A DNA stretch of 64,000 nt from Eublepharis macularius (taxonomy: Eukaryota; Chordata; Lepidosauria; Squamata; Eublepharidae): positions 7,959,001 to 8,023,000 of the forward strand of contig NC_072795.1 of the NCBI RefSeq assembly GCF_028583425.1. The letters run 5' to 3'. The first letter of the stretch is position 1. Each line of letters opens with the position of its first letter. This document shows, piece after piece, positions 1 through 32,374 of the stretch. The translations under genes were made by a program, and so were the position numbers. Under the pieces are notes generated by a model. The model did no database searches, had not been told where the DNA came from, and saw nothing but the letters and a program-made list of their open reading frames with translations.

Positions 1-820
1 CAGCATTTTCCTGACTTCAGATGGAGTAGCTGTTTGCCCCATTAGAGGGGAAATATGCATATATTTAATTTGAGGTCAGAAAAACTGTGTGTGGGTAAAT
101 AACCCCGTTTTCTCCCTCTACCACAGCCCCAGTGTTGAATGGGTCCCATGCAGCTGGCACTGAGCAACACAGAAGACTTGGTCACAGATCGTCTAGCATT
201 TCATCTGTTCAGCAGCACCGAAGACCTGGTTATAGATCTAGCATTAGAAGTACCAAATAAATACCGTGCTATGGACTAATGAAACACAATACTTGTAACA
301 ATGAGGCAGACATATATCCACAAACCAAAATAATACCAATAGACAGAAAATATTCTCTCCACAATATCAGTCTTCAATTTTCAGTCCTTGTGATGAAAGC
401 ACGATCTACGCCCATCCGCTTTTACCATGCTTTTCAATGCCTTCCTCGGAGCTGCTGAGACGGACTCAGCTTCAAATGCTGGAATTGCTGGGCAGTAAAG
501 ATGGAAGGATGATTGACATATCCCACCCCCCTTTGTGGCTCGCCTGAAATGGCAGTTGGTGATGGAAGGTTGAGGGGTTGTCAGTTGGAGTAAACTGAAG
601 AGTGAAAGAGAGTTGGGAGTCTGGCTTCTGACCATAGAGGGTCAGCCAGAGAGTCCTTGGTGTGAGGAAGGAAGGGGAACGTGTACCCTTTAAAGAAAAA
701 TCTTTACATTTATAAAGCACTTTCAGTCCTTGGACTAAAGTGGGAAAGACAGCACGAACGTCTATGCAGACACCAGAGATCTGGGAATTGTAGTGGGCCA
801 AGGAAGTGGGTAGAAAGGAG
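1..820. other. CAPN10 intron, no recognised feature
   Basis: I see no exon here on either strand. Two imperfect copies of a short segment (roughly 164-201 and 212-246) share GAAGAC.TGGT and CTAGCATT. The last calpain-10 exon was looked for and is not present. Confidence 0.5.
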
Positions 821-826
821 ATGGTT

Positions 827-955
827 GTTGTGGATTTTCTGGGCTGTATCGCCGTGGTCTTGGCATTGTAGTTCCTGACGTTTCGCCAGCAGCTGTGGCT
901 GGCATCTTCAGAGGTGTAGCACCAAAAGACAGAGATCTCTCAGTGTCACAGTGAA
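827..955 (+). repeat. Interspersed repeat with GACGTTTCGCC core
   Basis: The segment GTTGTTGTGG..GGGCTGTATCGCCG..TTCCTGACGTTTCGCC..CTTCAGAGGTGTAGCACC recurs inverted at 23330-23465 and partly at 36299-36355. It is a common squamate interspersed repeat whose class I cannot assign from sequence alone. Confidence 0.7.
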
Positions 956-1139
956 GTAGAAAGGGTAGAAATGGGTAGAAAGGAGTCTCCCCTTCGGCAC
1001 CAGGAACAGGGTTATAGCTGGGGCATAACTATAACTCCTGCCCAGTATCTTAAAAGGGTTTTGACTCAGTGGAGTACCCTGAAGTATGTAGAAAAGGGGA
1101 AGCCGTGCTGTGTTGGTGTTAAACTTATGAAGGAGTGCC

Positions 1140-1780
1140 AACCTCAGCTAGAACTCACTTTAACATCTTTAAGTCTGATAACACCAACATCTCTCATACA
1201 AGCCAGCAATTTAAAAACTGCACCAAGGGTTTTGTGCCTCACACCAGTGAAGTGTTCAGTTCATAAACCTCTAAGTTACTTCAGTTTTATATACCTGCCT
1301 ATATGCCTTCTTGTTTTACCTACTTGTAGATAAACCTGTTTCATTTTGAATCTCCACAAGCCTTATGTGCCAGTTTCTGTTTAAGGGAAGCGCAAACCCC
1401 TCATCTTTCCCCTACTTGGACTTGGCTGGGTAACCACACCACTTATGTTCCTTAAGGGTGGGACAAGAAAGAAAGTTGAAGCTAAATCTCAACCATGCTA
1501 CTAAAGGCTTCCCAACCCAGTATTCGGCTTCATAGGCTTAGAGAGGTAGAAGTTTTACCTCAGGGTAGAGGAAGGTCAGCCCAAGCCTGAGTTAGATGAG
1601 GGTTTGTGACAGTTGCGTTTCATAAGTTGCTGCGTAGCAAATATCATCATCTAGAAGACTGTGCATAGGTTGTGTTTCATTAGTTCACAGCATGGTGTCT
1701 ATCTCGTACTTCTAACGTTCACACCATGGTTCAGTTGTACCCAATACAGATCTAGCATGGCATCGATTTTGGCTCTGACT
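1140..1780. other. CAPN10 intron, no recognised feature
   Basis: This is A/T-moderate unique-looking sequence with no exon and no clear repeat. A stretch near 1321-1380 resembles the end of an LTR loosely, but no TG..CA-bounded unit could be defined. Confidence 0.4.
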
Positions 1781-1845
1781 CAACCGGACTGGGAAAAGCT
1801 GAATGCAAAGCAACTGCCCTGGGCAGCCCCCAGTCTAAATCTTAC

Positions 1846-22578
<20,733 letters not shown>

Positions 22579-22638
22579 CTTCTGCCGAAACCCAGGTCCT
22601 TGAAGCTACTTCAAAGATGGCAGGATCTGGATTTACTC
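22579..22638 (-). other. CAPN10: CAPN10 5'UTR segment after a probable splice acceptor
   Basis: Sixty bases precede the start codon. They are bounded upstream by a pyrimidine-containing acceptor (TTTGTTTTGCAG, ending at 22639). With the in-frame TAA this argues that the start-codon exon is internal and that transcription begins upstream in a noncoding exon, possibly in the CpG island near 32.2 kb. That link is inference; an unspliced local promoter remains possible. Confidence 0.55.
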
Positions 22639-22675
22639 CTGCAAAACAAATCAGGAAGGGAGGAAACTGTTAATG

Positions 22676-22934
22676 GTTCTAAGCAGGTTTTTTGGGGAGA
22701 AGAGGTGGTGGAACTCAGTGGGTTGCCCTCGGAGAAAATGGTCACACGGCCGGTGGCCCCGCCCCCTGATCTCCAGACAGAGGGGAGTTTAGATTGCCCT
22801 CGGCGCGGAGGGCAATCTAAACTCCCCTCTGGCTGGAGATCAGGGGGCGGGGCCACCAGCCATGTGACCATTTTCAAGAGGTTCCAGAACTCCGTTCCAC
22901 TACATTCCCGCTGAAAAAAAGCCCTGGTTCTAAG
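22676..22934. mobile_element. Palindromic hAT MITE, copy 2
   Basis: The element at 22684-22926 begins CAGGTTTTTTGGGGAG and ends GAAAAAAAGCCCTG. Arms pair around CGGCGCGGAGG. A perfect 8-bp duplication, GTTCTAAG, lies at 22676-22683 and 22927-22934. It starts about 40 bases upstream of the acceptor for the CAPN10 start-codon exon. Confidence 0.9.
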
Positions 22935-23329
22935 AAAATATGTGCCATTGCTTAAGGACATGCAGGAAAAGATGGAAAGGTGACGAGAGGGTCTGAGACC
23001 CAGAGGTGTTAGCCGTGTTAATCTGTAGTTGCAAAATAGTAGAGAGTCCAGTATTATTATTATTATTATTTATTATATTTATATCCCTCCCTCCCCGCAA
23101 GCAAGCTCAGGGCGGGTTTCAACAGAAGATAAAATATACAAGATAAAATCATAATCAATTAACACAGCTTTCTAATAAAACACCTGCTCGCCGTATAAAA
23201 ACCATGTAACATCTGACGGAGGTGGAGGTGCGGCTTAACCATGTGTGGTCGCTCTTATATGGGGGGTAGATGGTCAATACCCCCTACAGACATACAGGAG
23301 ACCAGGAGAGCAGCTCATTTGGTAGCACC

Positions 23330-23465
23330 TTTAAGACTGACACTGAGAGATCTCTGTCTTTTGGTGCTACACCTCTGAAGATGCCAGCCACAGCTGCTGG
23401 CGAAACGTCAGGAACTACAATGCCAAGACCGTGGCTATACAGCCCGTAAAATCCACCACCACCAC
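23330..23465 (-). repeat. Interspersed repeat with GACGTTTCGCC core, inverted
   Basis: GCTGGCGAAACGTCAGGAAC and CCAAGACCGTGGCTATACAG are the reverse complement of the copy at 827-955, bounded by foldback-family ends. Confidence 0.7.
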
Positions 23466-24544
23466 CTTTAAGACTATTTACTATTTTGAGAGGGTCTGAG
23501 TAAGTTGACAAAAAACCAGAAAAGGGCCTCTGGATAAAGTTGATCAGCATCAGGTTTGCAAGAGTTCTTCACAATTAATATGCTCGGGGTGTTCGTTGCC
23601 ACAACGCACTAAATACATTGGCTTTGATGGCTAAAGAAGAGCATTTGATAAATGAGTTGGAGAGGATCAGATTAGCCAAGATAGCTGAAAGGGGCAGCTC
23701 AGGGCCAGGCTAAACTTGAACAGCAGGGGTTGGAGAAGCACAGCAGGCGATGGCTGTTGCCTTCAGGTCCCGGTCACTGGACTCCCAAAGGCATCTAGCT
23801 GGCCACTGCTGAAAACAGGAGGATTAACCAGCTTTGGACTGATGCCGCGGGTTCCCTTGGTCGTTCTTAAGTTAGAATGTCAAATAAGGACCTTTCAGCA
23901 CAAGAGTGTGATTCAAAAATTGTAAGCAATAAGAGAGCAGACAGCCTGCATTTGCCACGGCCTAATCCTGAGATGCCCAAGCACAGCAGAAGGCTGTGCT
24001 TCCCTGCTTCTGTGATGAAGAATACATCCTGCTCTTCCTTTTCAAACATATCAAGCACGAAAAGGCTTACCATATTTGCTTGCGGCATCTTCCTTTATCT
24101 GGAACCTTTTTCAGACTCCACAGCTACCTCTTGGAGAATCCATGAGTAAGTACTGCGTATCAATCAGAAAAAAGGTATCAACAAAAGGCATAAGGTCGGA
24201 GAAAAATCATCTTAAAAAATCAGTATTTGAAATTCTGCCTCCTGGTAATCCCAATTCTGCAACAAGAAAAGCTAGATTCCGCAACCGCCATCAGTTACAA
24301 AGATATGTATGAGTCTTCCTCTGTTGCATAACGCAGACTGTTTCAGCTGGTCAGGGTAACGAAAAGAGAGCCCAGCAAGACGACGAGAAACTTACTCTAG
24401 CTTCTCAGGTTCCACCACGCATAGCCCATGTGGTTTAGTGGTTAAGAGTTTTGGATTAGCGTTGGGGTTTAAAGGTTGCAGAGTTTAATATTAGCGCAGT
24501 AGAAATAAGTAGGCAGACTTTTGTCGATTACCTCTAGATAAATA

Positions 24545-24794
24545 CTTTTACTCAGGGCTTTTTTTCAGCGGGAACATGGTGGAATGGAGTTCCGGAACCT
24601 CTTGAAAATGGTCACATGGCTGGTGGCCCCGCCCCCTGATCTCCAGACAGAGGGGAGTTTAGATTGCGGCAATCTCAACTCCCCTCTGTCTGGAGATCAG
24701 GGTGCGGGACCACCGGCCATGTGACCATTTTCTCCGAGGGCAACCCACTGAGTTCCACCACCTCTTTCCCCAGAAAAAAAGCCCTGCTTTTACT
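24545..24794. mobile_element. Palindromic hAT MITE, copy 3
   Basis: The element at 24553-24786 has CAGGGCTTTTTTTCAGCGGG and CCAGAAAAAAAGCCCTG ends. Arms pair around GATTGCGGCAATC. A perfect duplication, CTTTTACT, lies at 24545-24552 and 24787-24794. It is inverted in orientation relative to copy 2. Confidence 0.9.
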
Positions 24795-25584
24795 ACATAT
24801 CAGGGGAAAGGGTACCTTTGGTGAGAAAATAATGAATAGCTATTTATCTATATTTTGAGGGTTAACAGGATAGTCTAAACTGCAGACTGAAGACTTAGAG
24901 AGACTTACTGAACAAAGAGCTATAAAACCGTAGAATATGTTGCTAGTTAATTGCTCCTCAATAAACTGGTTCATCCAATAGACAATCCTAGATCCCTTAA
25001 TTAAGACTAAAGACGCCCGTTTCTATGGTGGGAACTTTTACTCGACAGCTAAGGGATCCTATGCTAACTAGCTATCTAACTAAACAAACAGAACAACAAT
25101 TTAACTCTTTCATGACTGAATGTAGGACACTTGCTAAAATCCCAACAATTAGGACAGAGGAGACCTGGATTCGAATCCTCACTCATCAATGGCGCTCCGT
25201 GGATGACCTCGGGACAGCCACTCTCTCTCAGCCTAACCTACTTCACAAGGTTGTTGTGGGGACTGGATAACCACATATGCTACCCTCAGCTACCTGGAGG
25301 AAGGGAGGGAAAGAAATGTCTTGCCAGATGTCTTTGCAACCAAAAGAGCTAGAAACTTTTTTTAAGCCCAAAGACCAAAATGCACATGGCAGTGTTTTAA
25401 ATGAAGAAGAGTCTTGGAAGGCTGAAATCAGGGAGCCGTTTGTCAGTTAAATCTCCTCCCTCCCCAAGGGCTCTTCTCAAAGTGTGGGGGGAGACATTTT
25501 GAGGATATCTTTTTTTTTTAAATCATATCAACGCTCACCTGCTGAAAACAGGAAGCTGCCTTATATTGAACCACAGCATCTGTT

Positions 25585-25725
25585 TCGCATACAGAACGCT
25601 CAGTTCCTGGATTTGGCAGCGAAAAGGATCAGGTAGCAAGCGATGTGAAAGAGCTCGGCTGGGAGAGCCACTGCCAGTTAAAGTAGACAATCCTGACGTT
25701 GATAGTCCAATATAAGGCAGCCACT
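25585..25725 (+). repeat. tRNA-derived SINE remnant
   Basis: GGATCAGGTAGCAAGCGATG, GAGAGCCACTGCCAGTTAAA and TATAAGGCAGCC match the family of 15027-15205. Confidence 0.6.
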
Positions 25726-25941
25726 CTGAGTTCATCATGTCCCCACCTCAAAAACTGCAACCCAGACAAGCAATTTTGCATCCGTTCTGTAATAAATATG
25801 ACTCAATCTACCGTAAGGCTAAACATTCCAATGGTCTTAAGTTTTGGAAAAAGAATTGTAACCGTCAATCAACTACCATACCTCTGCAGGAATCAGAATA
25901 AGGATTTTTGCACAGTAAAAAAAGGGAAGGCACAGCATACA

Positions 25942-26077
25942 CCTGGGCCGATTCCAGACGGCCCTCCCCATCGCGAAACGTCGCGTGTCGTCGCGCAGAA
26001 AACGCGAAATATCGCGTTTTCTGCGCGACGACACACGACGTTTCGCGATGGGGAGGGCTGTCTGGAATCGGCCCAGG
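25942..26077. repeat. CpG-rich near-perfect hairpin
   Basis: The left arm, from CCTGGGCCGATTCC through CATCGCGAAACGTCGCG to AAAACGCGAAA, is repeated in reverse by the right arm to GGAATCGGCCCAGG. Over 68-bp arms I count only about three mismatches. CG dinucleotides are far denser than in the surrounding intron. It is probably a young foldback MITE. Confidence 0.85.
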
Positions 26078-26079
26078 AG

Positions 26080-27060
26080 TCCCTAACGTTTTTAAGTCTG
26101 CAGGTACCTTTGGAATTCTGACACGCCACGGTGGGCACTGCCACAAAAATGGCAGCTGTATGAGGCAGAGCCCACCATATGATGGCTACTGCAGCTTACC
26201 TTCTATCACTATTTTTTGCTGTGGTGGCAGCTGCTGCCAAAGCGACATTTTTTAAAAATCTGCACAGCCAATCAAATCTCCAGTGCCCAATCATTAGGCT
26301 TGTTGGTAAAAACCACACCTGGCCCTGACTGCTTTCTTGATAAGTGCCAGGAAAGGTGTCAGCAGGCACCACAGTGCCCATGGGCACCGTGTTGGGGATG
26401 CCTGGCATAACCTTCCATAAAGGTGGGGGGGCTCTGCTCTGGTTAGTATGATTAGGGATGTTCTAAGCATACAAGGACCCCATTTTCAGCTATGAAGTAT
26501 TGGAAGGCATGCCCCAGCTGATGGTAGCTGGCAGCAGCCGCTGAGCAAACAACCAGCACTTACTAGTATGTTATGCCCTCCCTTTGCACAAAGAACTACT
26601 TCATAATGCCTGTTATGAAGTCTATTATGCTCTATGGGAATTATGAAGCCTATTATGTTCTACCGGAATTATGAAGACTATTATGTTCTATGGGAAAATT
26701 CTCTGGAATAAGGAACACAAGATCATCCACCAGGTTCTTTCACACAAACACACACACGCACTCGAATTAAAGGGTGCATTTTCATAAGACTTAACATGCA
26801 CCTACCTCCTCCCACTTTTAGATGTTATAAATATGAATTGCTGAGATAAATAGACAAGGCACATATGCACTACAGACCTTAAGTAGTTCCCAAAGAAGAA
26901 TGGAAATTACAGTAACTTGATTGTGCATGATCTTAGATAACTTTGTTCTGTTCTTCTTAAAGTTGTTGATTAGTTTGTTTGAAGAGCTTGAAATTATATT
27001 TCAATTGTTCTGGTCATGAACCATAAGAATAAATTGATTGATTGAAAAAAATAGTATTTC
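26080..27060. other. Interval upstream of CAPN10 start exon, no recognised gene
   Basis: There is no exon. Near 26595-26700 a short motif, TATGAAG.CTATTATG.TCTA, recurs three times in tandem with drift. Confidence 0.4.
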
Positions 27061-27187
27061 AATATTCAGGGGGCAAATTTTATTATTTATTTATTTATTT
27101 AATTAATTCTCTTTGTATTCCACCCTCCCCGCACCAGCAGGCTCAGGGCATATTTTCTTACTATATTTTCTTACTATAAAGCACCAT

Positions 27188-27452
27188 TAATAATATAATA
27201 ATAATCGATTTATATACCGCCCTTCAGGATGACTTAACACCCACTCAGAGCGGTTTACAAAATGCTATTATGTCATTATTATCCCCACAACAACAAACAC
27301 CCTGTGAGGTGGGTGGGGCTGAGAGAGCTCTGAGAGAGCTGTGACTGGCCCAAGGTCACCCAGCTGGCTTCAAGCGGAGGAGTGGGAAATCAAACCCGGT
27401 TCTCCAGATTAGAGTCCTGCCGCTCTTAACTGCTATACCAAACTGGCTCTAC
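27188..27452 (-). mobile_element. tRNA-derived squamate SINE, inverted
   Basis: CGATTTATATACCGCCCTTC at the left and AACTGCTATACCAAACTGGC at the right are the reverse of the 14216 family, nearly full length. A LINE tail (27100-27165) adjoins on the left. Confidence 0.85.
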
Positions 27453-27980
27453 ATTGGTGTCATTCTTGATGTTGTGCTACTTAGTTGTGTAGTAATTGGA
27501 CTTCCTAATTAATATTATTATTATTATTGATTGTAACTAATGCGTAATAAAGTTTTTCCTTGCTTACTTGCTAAACTTGGGGTGGGGGATGATATACGAT
27601 CACTAACAAAGAAGGCTTAGCACTTCACTGAACTACAATTCCCAGGATTCTTTGGGACGAAAGCATTCGAAAACCAAGACACCTTTGTAATGTAGATAGG
27701 TCCTCATTTGAACTTGTCTCCCAAGAATATTATTACACAGAGGCTAAGCAGCCAGGCCACACATTAGTGCCATCGTGTGGCGGATGTTTCAATGGCACGT
27801 GATTCCTGTCCCACATTATCACCTCCTCATCAAATCTCTTCAGCCTGTGGCCTCCAGCTCTCTGCTCAGTGCCGCTCATTCCCAGCAATGGCTGCCACAA
27901 GTGTGATAAGCCTAGCTGCGCACCATGCGGCAGCGGTAATGCCAAGTTCTATACACGGCCAAGCTGGCTAACAAATGCCC

Positions 27981-28170
27981 CTAGGGTTGCCAGCCTCCAG
28001 GTGGTAGCTAGAGTTCTCCCAGAACTCCCCAGGAGAAAATGGCTGCTTTGGAGGGTGGGCTCTATGGGATTAAACACTGCTGAGGTACTTCCCCTCCCCA
28101 AATCTCACCTTCTCCAGGCTCCATCCCCCAAATCTCCAGGAATTTCCCAGCTTAGAGCTGGCAACCTTAC
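27981..28170. repeat. GGGTTGCCA..TGGCAACC family element
   Basis: TAGGGTTGCCAGCCTCCAGG at the left and CTTAGAGCTGGCAACC at the right are inverted ends around CCCAGGAGAAAATGGCTGC and TCCCCAAATCTC blocks. Confidence 0.7.
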
Positions 28171-28900
28171 TGGAAAGGGTTTTCCACAGTGGGACCCAAA
28201 TGTGTCCCTCTCCATCGAAATCTATCAAATCCAGGCAGCTGGGTGGAGAGTGCGTGGCTCTAACACCACCACAGGCCACCCAACATGAATAATTTCTCCC
28301 TCATGTGCCTCCACAGATGCCCTTTTCCCCCCCAGAGGCCTTCATCCTGCACATGTTTATCCACAATTCTCGCCCATCAAGGAGCCCCACTCAGTTAAGC
28401 CCACAGGTCTCCCCTCCTCATCACCCCCAAACCATGGCAACCGCATGCCAGGCCAAGCAACCATTATTCCTCACAGACACTCTAATTCAGATCTCTTGTC
28501 TAACACTCCTTACCACACCCAGCCCAAAGTAACCTCTCTGCCTTCAACCAGTCCCACCACAAGAGGAAAAGGGACTGGGTTCCCTCTCCCCCAGGCATCA
28601 GCCACTCGAGCAGAGCAAAACCTTCTCTCATCCTCCCAAACACACAAACACTGTACTGACACCTGCCAAACCTAGCTCCATCTCCCCCAGATCTAGGACA
28701 AACCACCCATCTTTCTTCATACCACCAACTTTGGGAATATTACATTTCCCTCTCTAACAGAAGTTCTTCTAGCACCCATGTGACAGGCAGAAATCCAGTT
28801 TCTCAGTAACGGGGAAGATGAACCTGTTGGATGTATGGCTATCAGCCATCACAACTGAATCGCTATCACTCATTCCCTCACACTTATGCTTCATTCTTCT
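28170..28900. other. Interval with no recognised feature
   Basis: C/A-rich sequence from 28290 to 28720 holds several short open frames but no codon bias, splice signal or homology I recognise. Confidence 0.4.
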
Positions 28901-29129
28901 TCCAAGCTCCTAAGGTTGCCAGCTCCAGTTTGGGAAATTCTTGGGGATACGGGAGCAGTTCCTGGGTAGGACAGAGCCTGGGACAGGGAGGGAACTCAGC
29001 AAGGATGTGAAGACACAGAGTCTACCCCCTGAATCTGCCATTTCTCCAAGGACCATCTCTGTAGTCTGAAGAGGAATTGTAATTCCAGGAGAACTCCAGG
29101 CCCTACCTGGAGGTTGGCAACCCCAGAGG

Positions 29130-29820
29130 ATCCCCCTCTTTCTTCCTCATAACAACCCTGTGAGGTAGGTAAGCCAAAAAAGGGGAGAAGAGAATGAATG
29201 CCTGGCCCAAGACCACCCAGTGAACTTCACTGCTTGAGAAAGGATTTAAACTCACGTCTCCCCATTCTCTAAGCTGCTTCCCCAGAAACCGCATCCTTCC
29301 CAGCATCCTTCTATGGGTGCTACATTTTTTCCCCTTTCCCTGCTCTTGAACGGCAGCCCAGCACACAGAAAATTAGCAGGCAAAGAATCCTTTTGTTCAG
29401 TTTTAATTTGAAGCAGAAGCTAAATTTGTGTCAAGAAAGGGAGAGGAGCCCAGCCAGAAGAAGTAGGCGGCAGTCCTACCGAGTTTTGTTTCCCTTCCCA
29501 GCTCTCCACCCCACCAGCATTTCCTAACAGCAGGTCCTTCGCTAAGAGAATTCACCACCTCAGTTCAACCCAAGCCAACGCAGTCCAGCCTTTCTCCCCA
29601 CAACCAGGCTGAGCCTGACTAAAGACAACCAGCTAGAGTTGTCTCTTTGCCCAGAATATTGGCAGGAGCTGCTTTTCACCACAAAAGCCACACAACATGA
29701 GCTTGCCAGTGCAAACATCCTGTGACATGACAATCTTCATAAGAGATGTATGGAAATGTCTGGCCCTTTGGTCTCTCCACTGCAGGCAAATCATGGAGGG
29801 TACAGCAGAACATGAGACTC
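29130..29820. other. Interval with no recognised gene
   Basis: A SINE-like fragment (CATAACAACCCTGTGAGGTAG near 29147) is the only repeat seen; the rest looks unique and noncoding. Confidence 0.4.
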
Positions 29821-29831
29821 GGCCCTTCAAC

Positions 29832-30176
29832 GTCTGAATAATAACAACAACAACATTCGATTTATATACCACCCTTCAGGGCAACTTAATGCCCACTCAG
29901 AGCGGTTTAAAGTGTGTTGTTATTATCCCCACAACAACAAACACCCTATGAGGTGGGTGGGGCTGAGAGAGCTCTGAGAGAGCTGTGACTGAACCCAGCT
30001 GGCATCAAGTGGAGGAGTGGGGAATCAAACCTGGCTCTCCAGATTAGAGTCCTGCCGCTCTTAAGTGACTGACCCAAGGTCACCTAGCTGGCTTCAAGTG
30101 GAGGAATGGGGAATCAAACCCAGCTCTCCAGATTAGAGTCCCACGCTCTTAACCACTACACCAAACTGGCTCTGAC
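29832..30176 (-). mobile_element. Inverted SINE with internal partial duplication
   Basis: The head region (GGTCACC..CTGGCTTCAAGTGG..TCTCCAGATTAGAGTC) appears twice in direct order, at about 29990-30064 and 30070-30150, before a single CACTACACCAAACTGGCTC end. It is a rearranged copy of the 14216 family. Confidence 0.75.
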
Positions 30177-30429
30177 TCTGGAAAGCATATACCCTGGAAG
30201 TCTTGTTTGTTTCTGAGCTCAAATCTTGCTGTTCTACTGCAGACCAACATGACTACCTACCTCAAAGTAGGGGGTATGGGCAATATGGGAAGGCGGCTGG
30301 CTCAATATAATGTTGCATGCGGCCTCTTAAGGCATGCCTTTTGTTTACCCCGGGGCCAGGCTGCTACATGGTGAGGCAATGGCCACTGGCTTGGCGGGAT
30401 CGGAAAAGGGCATTAGACGTCTTCACAGA

Positions 30430-31935
30430 TTATCGAGATTCGAGTCCAGCAGCACCTTAAAGACCAACAAAACTTCTAGGGTATGAGCTCTCCAAAGTCA
30501 AAGCTCCCTTCTTTAGATACAGGGAGCAGACGAGCTCCATGAGTCTTTTTCTCCCAGTCAGAAGGTAGGACAGGTGTTGTAAAGAAGGGAGTCAGGATGC
30601 AAAGGTAATCATACTTGATTAGAGCAGGGAAGAAATGCTTGGGGTGTAAGGGGTCTCCATTCCTACTTGTATCTGACGACGAGAGCTTTGACTCTCGTAA
30701 GCTCATACCCTGGAAATCTGGTTGGTCTTTAAGGTGCTACTGGATCCGAACCCTGCTCTTCTATTGCAGACCAACACGGCTTCCCACATGAAGCTATCTT
30801 TCGGAAAGTTAGTCTCAGGTAAGTAACCATGTTGGTCTGCAATAGAACAGCAAGATTCGAGTCCCTGGAAATCTAGTTGGTCTTGGGGGTTTGGTTTCTG
30901 GTAGGTAGCCATGTTGGTCTGCAGTAGAACAGCAGGATTTGAGTCCAGTGGCACTTTAGAGACCAAAAAGATTCTCTGGGTATAAACTTTCATGAGTCTA
31001 ATTCCCTTTGCCGGATACAAGTAGCAATTGAAATATCCAAGACCTTTATATCCCAGTCAGAAGGAGGGAGGGGTGTTGCCAAGAAGGGAGTCAGGATGCA
31101 AGAGCAAGAATGCAAAATCAGCTTGATCAGAGCAGGGGAGAAATACTTGGGGCGTAAGGGTTCTCCATTCCTACTTGTATCTGATGAAGGGACCTCTGAC
31201 TCTCAAAATCTTATATCCTGGAAATCTAGTTGGTCTTTGGTGTTTGGTTTCTGGTAGGTTGCCATGTGGGTCTGCAGTAGAACAGTAGGATTTGAGTCCA
31301 GCGGCACTTTAGAGACCCACAAGGTTTTCAGGGTATAAAGTTTCATGAGTCCAATTCCCTTCGCCAGATACAAGTAGCAATTGAGATAGCCAAGACCTTT
31401 ATATCCCAGTCAGAAGGGAGGGGTGTTGCCAAGAAGGGAGCCAGGATGCAAAAGCAAGAATGCAAAATCAGCTTGATCAGAGCAGGGGAGAAATGCTTGG
31501 GGCATAAGGGTTCTCCATTCCTACTTGTATCTGACGAAGGGACCTCTGACTCTCAAAATCTTATACCCTAGAAATCTAGTTTGGTTTCAGGTAGGTTGCC
31601 ATGTGGGTCTGCAGTAGAACAGTAGGATTTGAGTCCAGCGGCACTTTAGAGACCCACAAGGTTTTCAGGAACTTTCATGAGTCTAACTCCCTTCATCAGA
31701 TACAAATCGCAATGGAGATCCCCGATACCTTTATATCCAAGTCAGAAGGGAGGTGTGTTGCCAAGAAGAGAGTCAGGATGCAAAAGTAAGAATGCAAAAT
31801 CAGCTTGACCAGAACAGGGGAGAAATGCTTGGGGCGTAAGGGTTCTCCATTCCTACTTGTATCTGACGAAGGGAGCTCCGACTCTCCAAAGCTCATACCC
31901 TGGAAATCAGTTGGTCTCGAAAGAGCCGCTGGACT
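30430..31935. repeat. Tandem array of ~340-bp units
   Basis: Units recur with GCCATGT.GGTCTGCAGTAG at about 30907, 31261 and 31597, each followed by GATTTGAGTCCAG.GGCACT, CAAGACCTTTATATCC, GGGTGTTGCCAAGAAG and ATTCCTACTTGTATCTGA. A first, more diverged unit starts near 30430. The unit is related to the foldback family. The array ends at the CpG island. Confidence 0.8.
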
Positions 31936-32311
31936 CGAACCGGGCTCTTGTGTAAAGACGCCTAATGCCCTTTCCCAAGCCGGGCAAGCCAGCGCCCGTA
32001 GCCCTACCTCGCGGCAGCCGATTCCACCCCGGGGCAAACGAGGGGCATGCCTTCAGAGGCCGCCCGCAACACGGTATCGAGCCGCAGCAAACAAAGGCTC
32101 GCTCCCGTCTCCCCCAGCAGACGCGAGCCGAGGCGCCTCTCCCTCCCGCGCCCGGCCCTGCATGCTAACGAGCCGCCCCGCTTCGCCCCCATCCGCCCTC
32201 CCGCTCGCACCTTCCTCCAGGAGCGCCCCGAGGTCCATCCCGTCAGCCAACCCCGCGAACGCAGCTGCAAAGCCGCCTGCGAATGGCAGGGCGCCGCCTG
32301 GGCAGCCCCGA

Positions 32312-32338
32312 AACTACATTTCCCGTGGTGCCTTGCAG
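32312..32338 (+). promoter_or_regulatory. ZNF143/THAP11-like ACTACA motif, copy 1
   Basis: ACTACATTTCCC followed by GTGGTGCCTTGCAG resembles the SBS/ACTACA promoter element, whose consensus is ACTACAATTCCCAGCATGC. The 5' half matches well and the 3' half is degenerate. It lies in the CpG island 37 bases from a second, better copy. Confidence 0.5.
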
Positions 32339-32374
32339 CAAGGCGGGGACCCGGCAGGCCTTGCTGGCCGAAGG

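Noticed and set aside
1..1780. Search for the last CAPN10 exon or exons
   Set aside because: No frame encodes the expected GTYK/VPSTY-type strand and C-terminus, so they must lie left of the window.
32212..32250. Short frame MDLGALLEE ending at a possible donor (32211) as the CAPN10 N-terminus
   Set aside because: Joined to the 22638 acceptor it is out of frame with the calpain-10 reading frame. At best it would be an upstream open frame in the 5'UTR.
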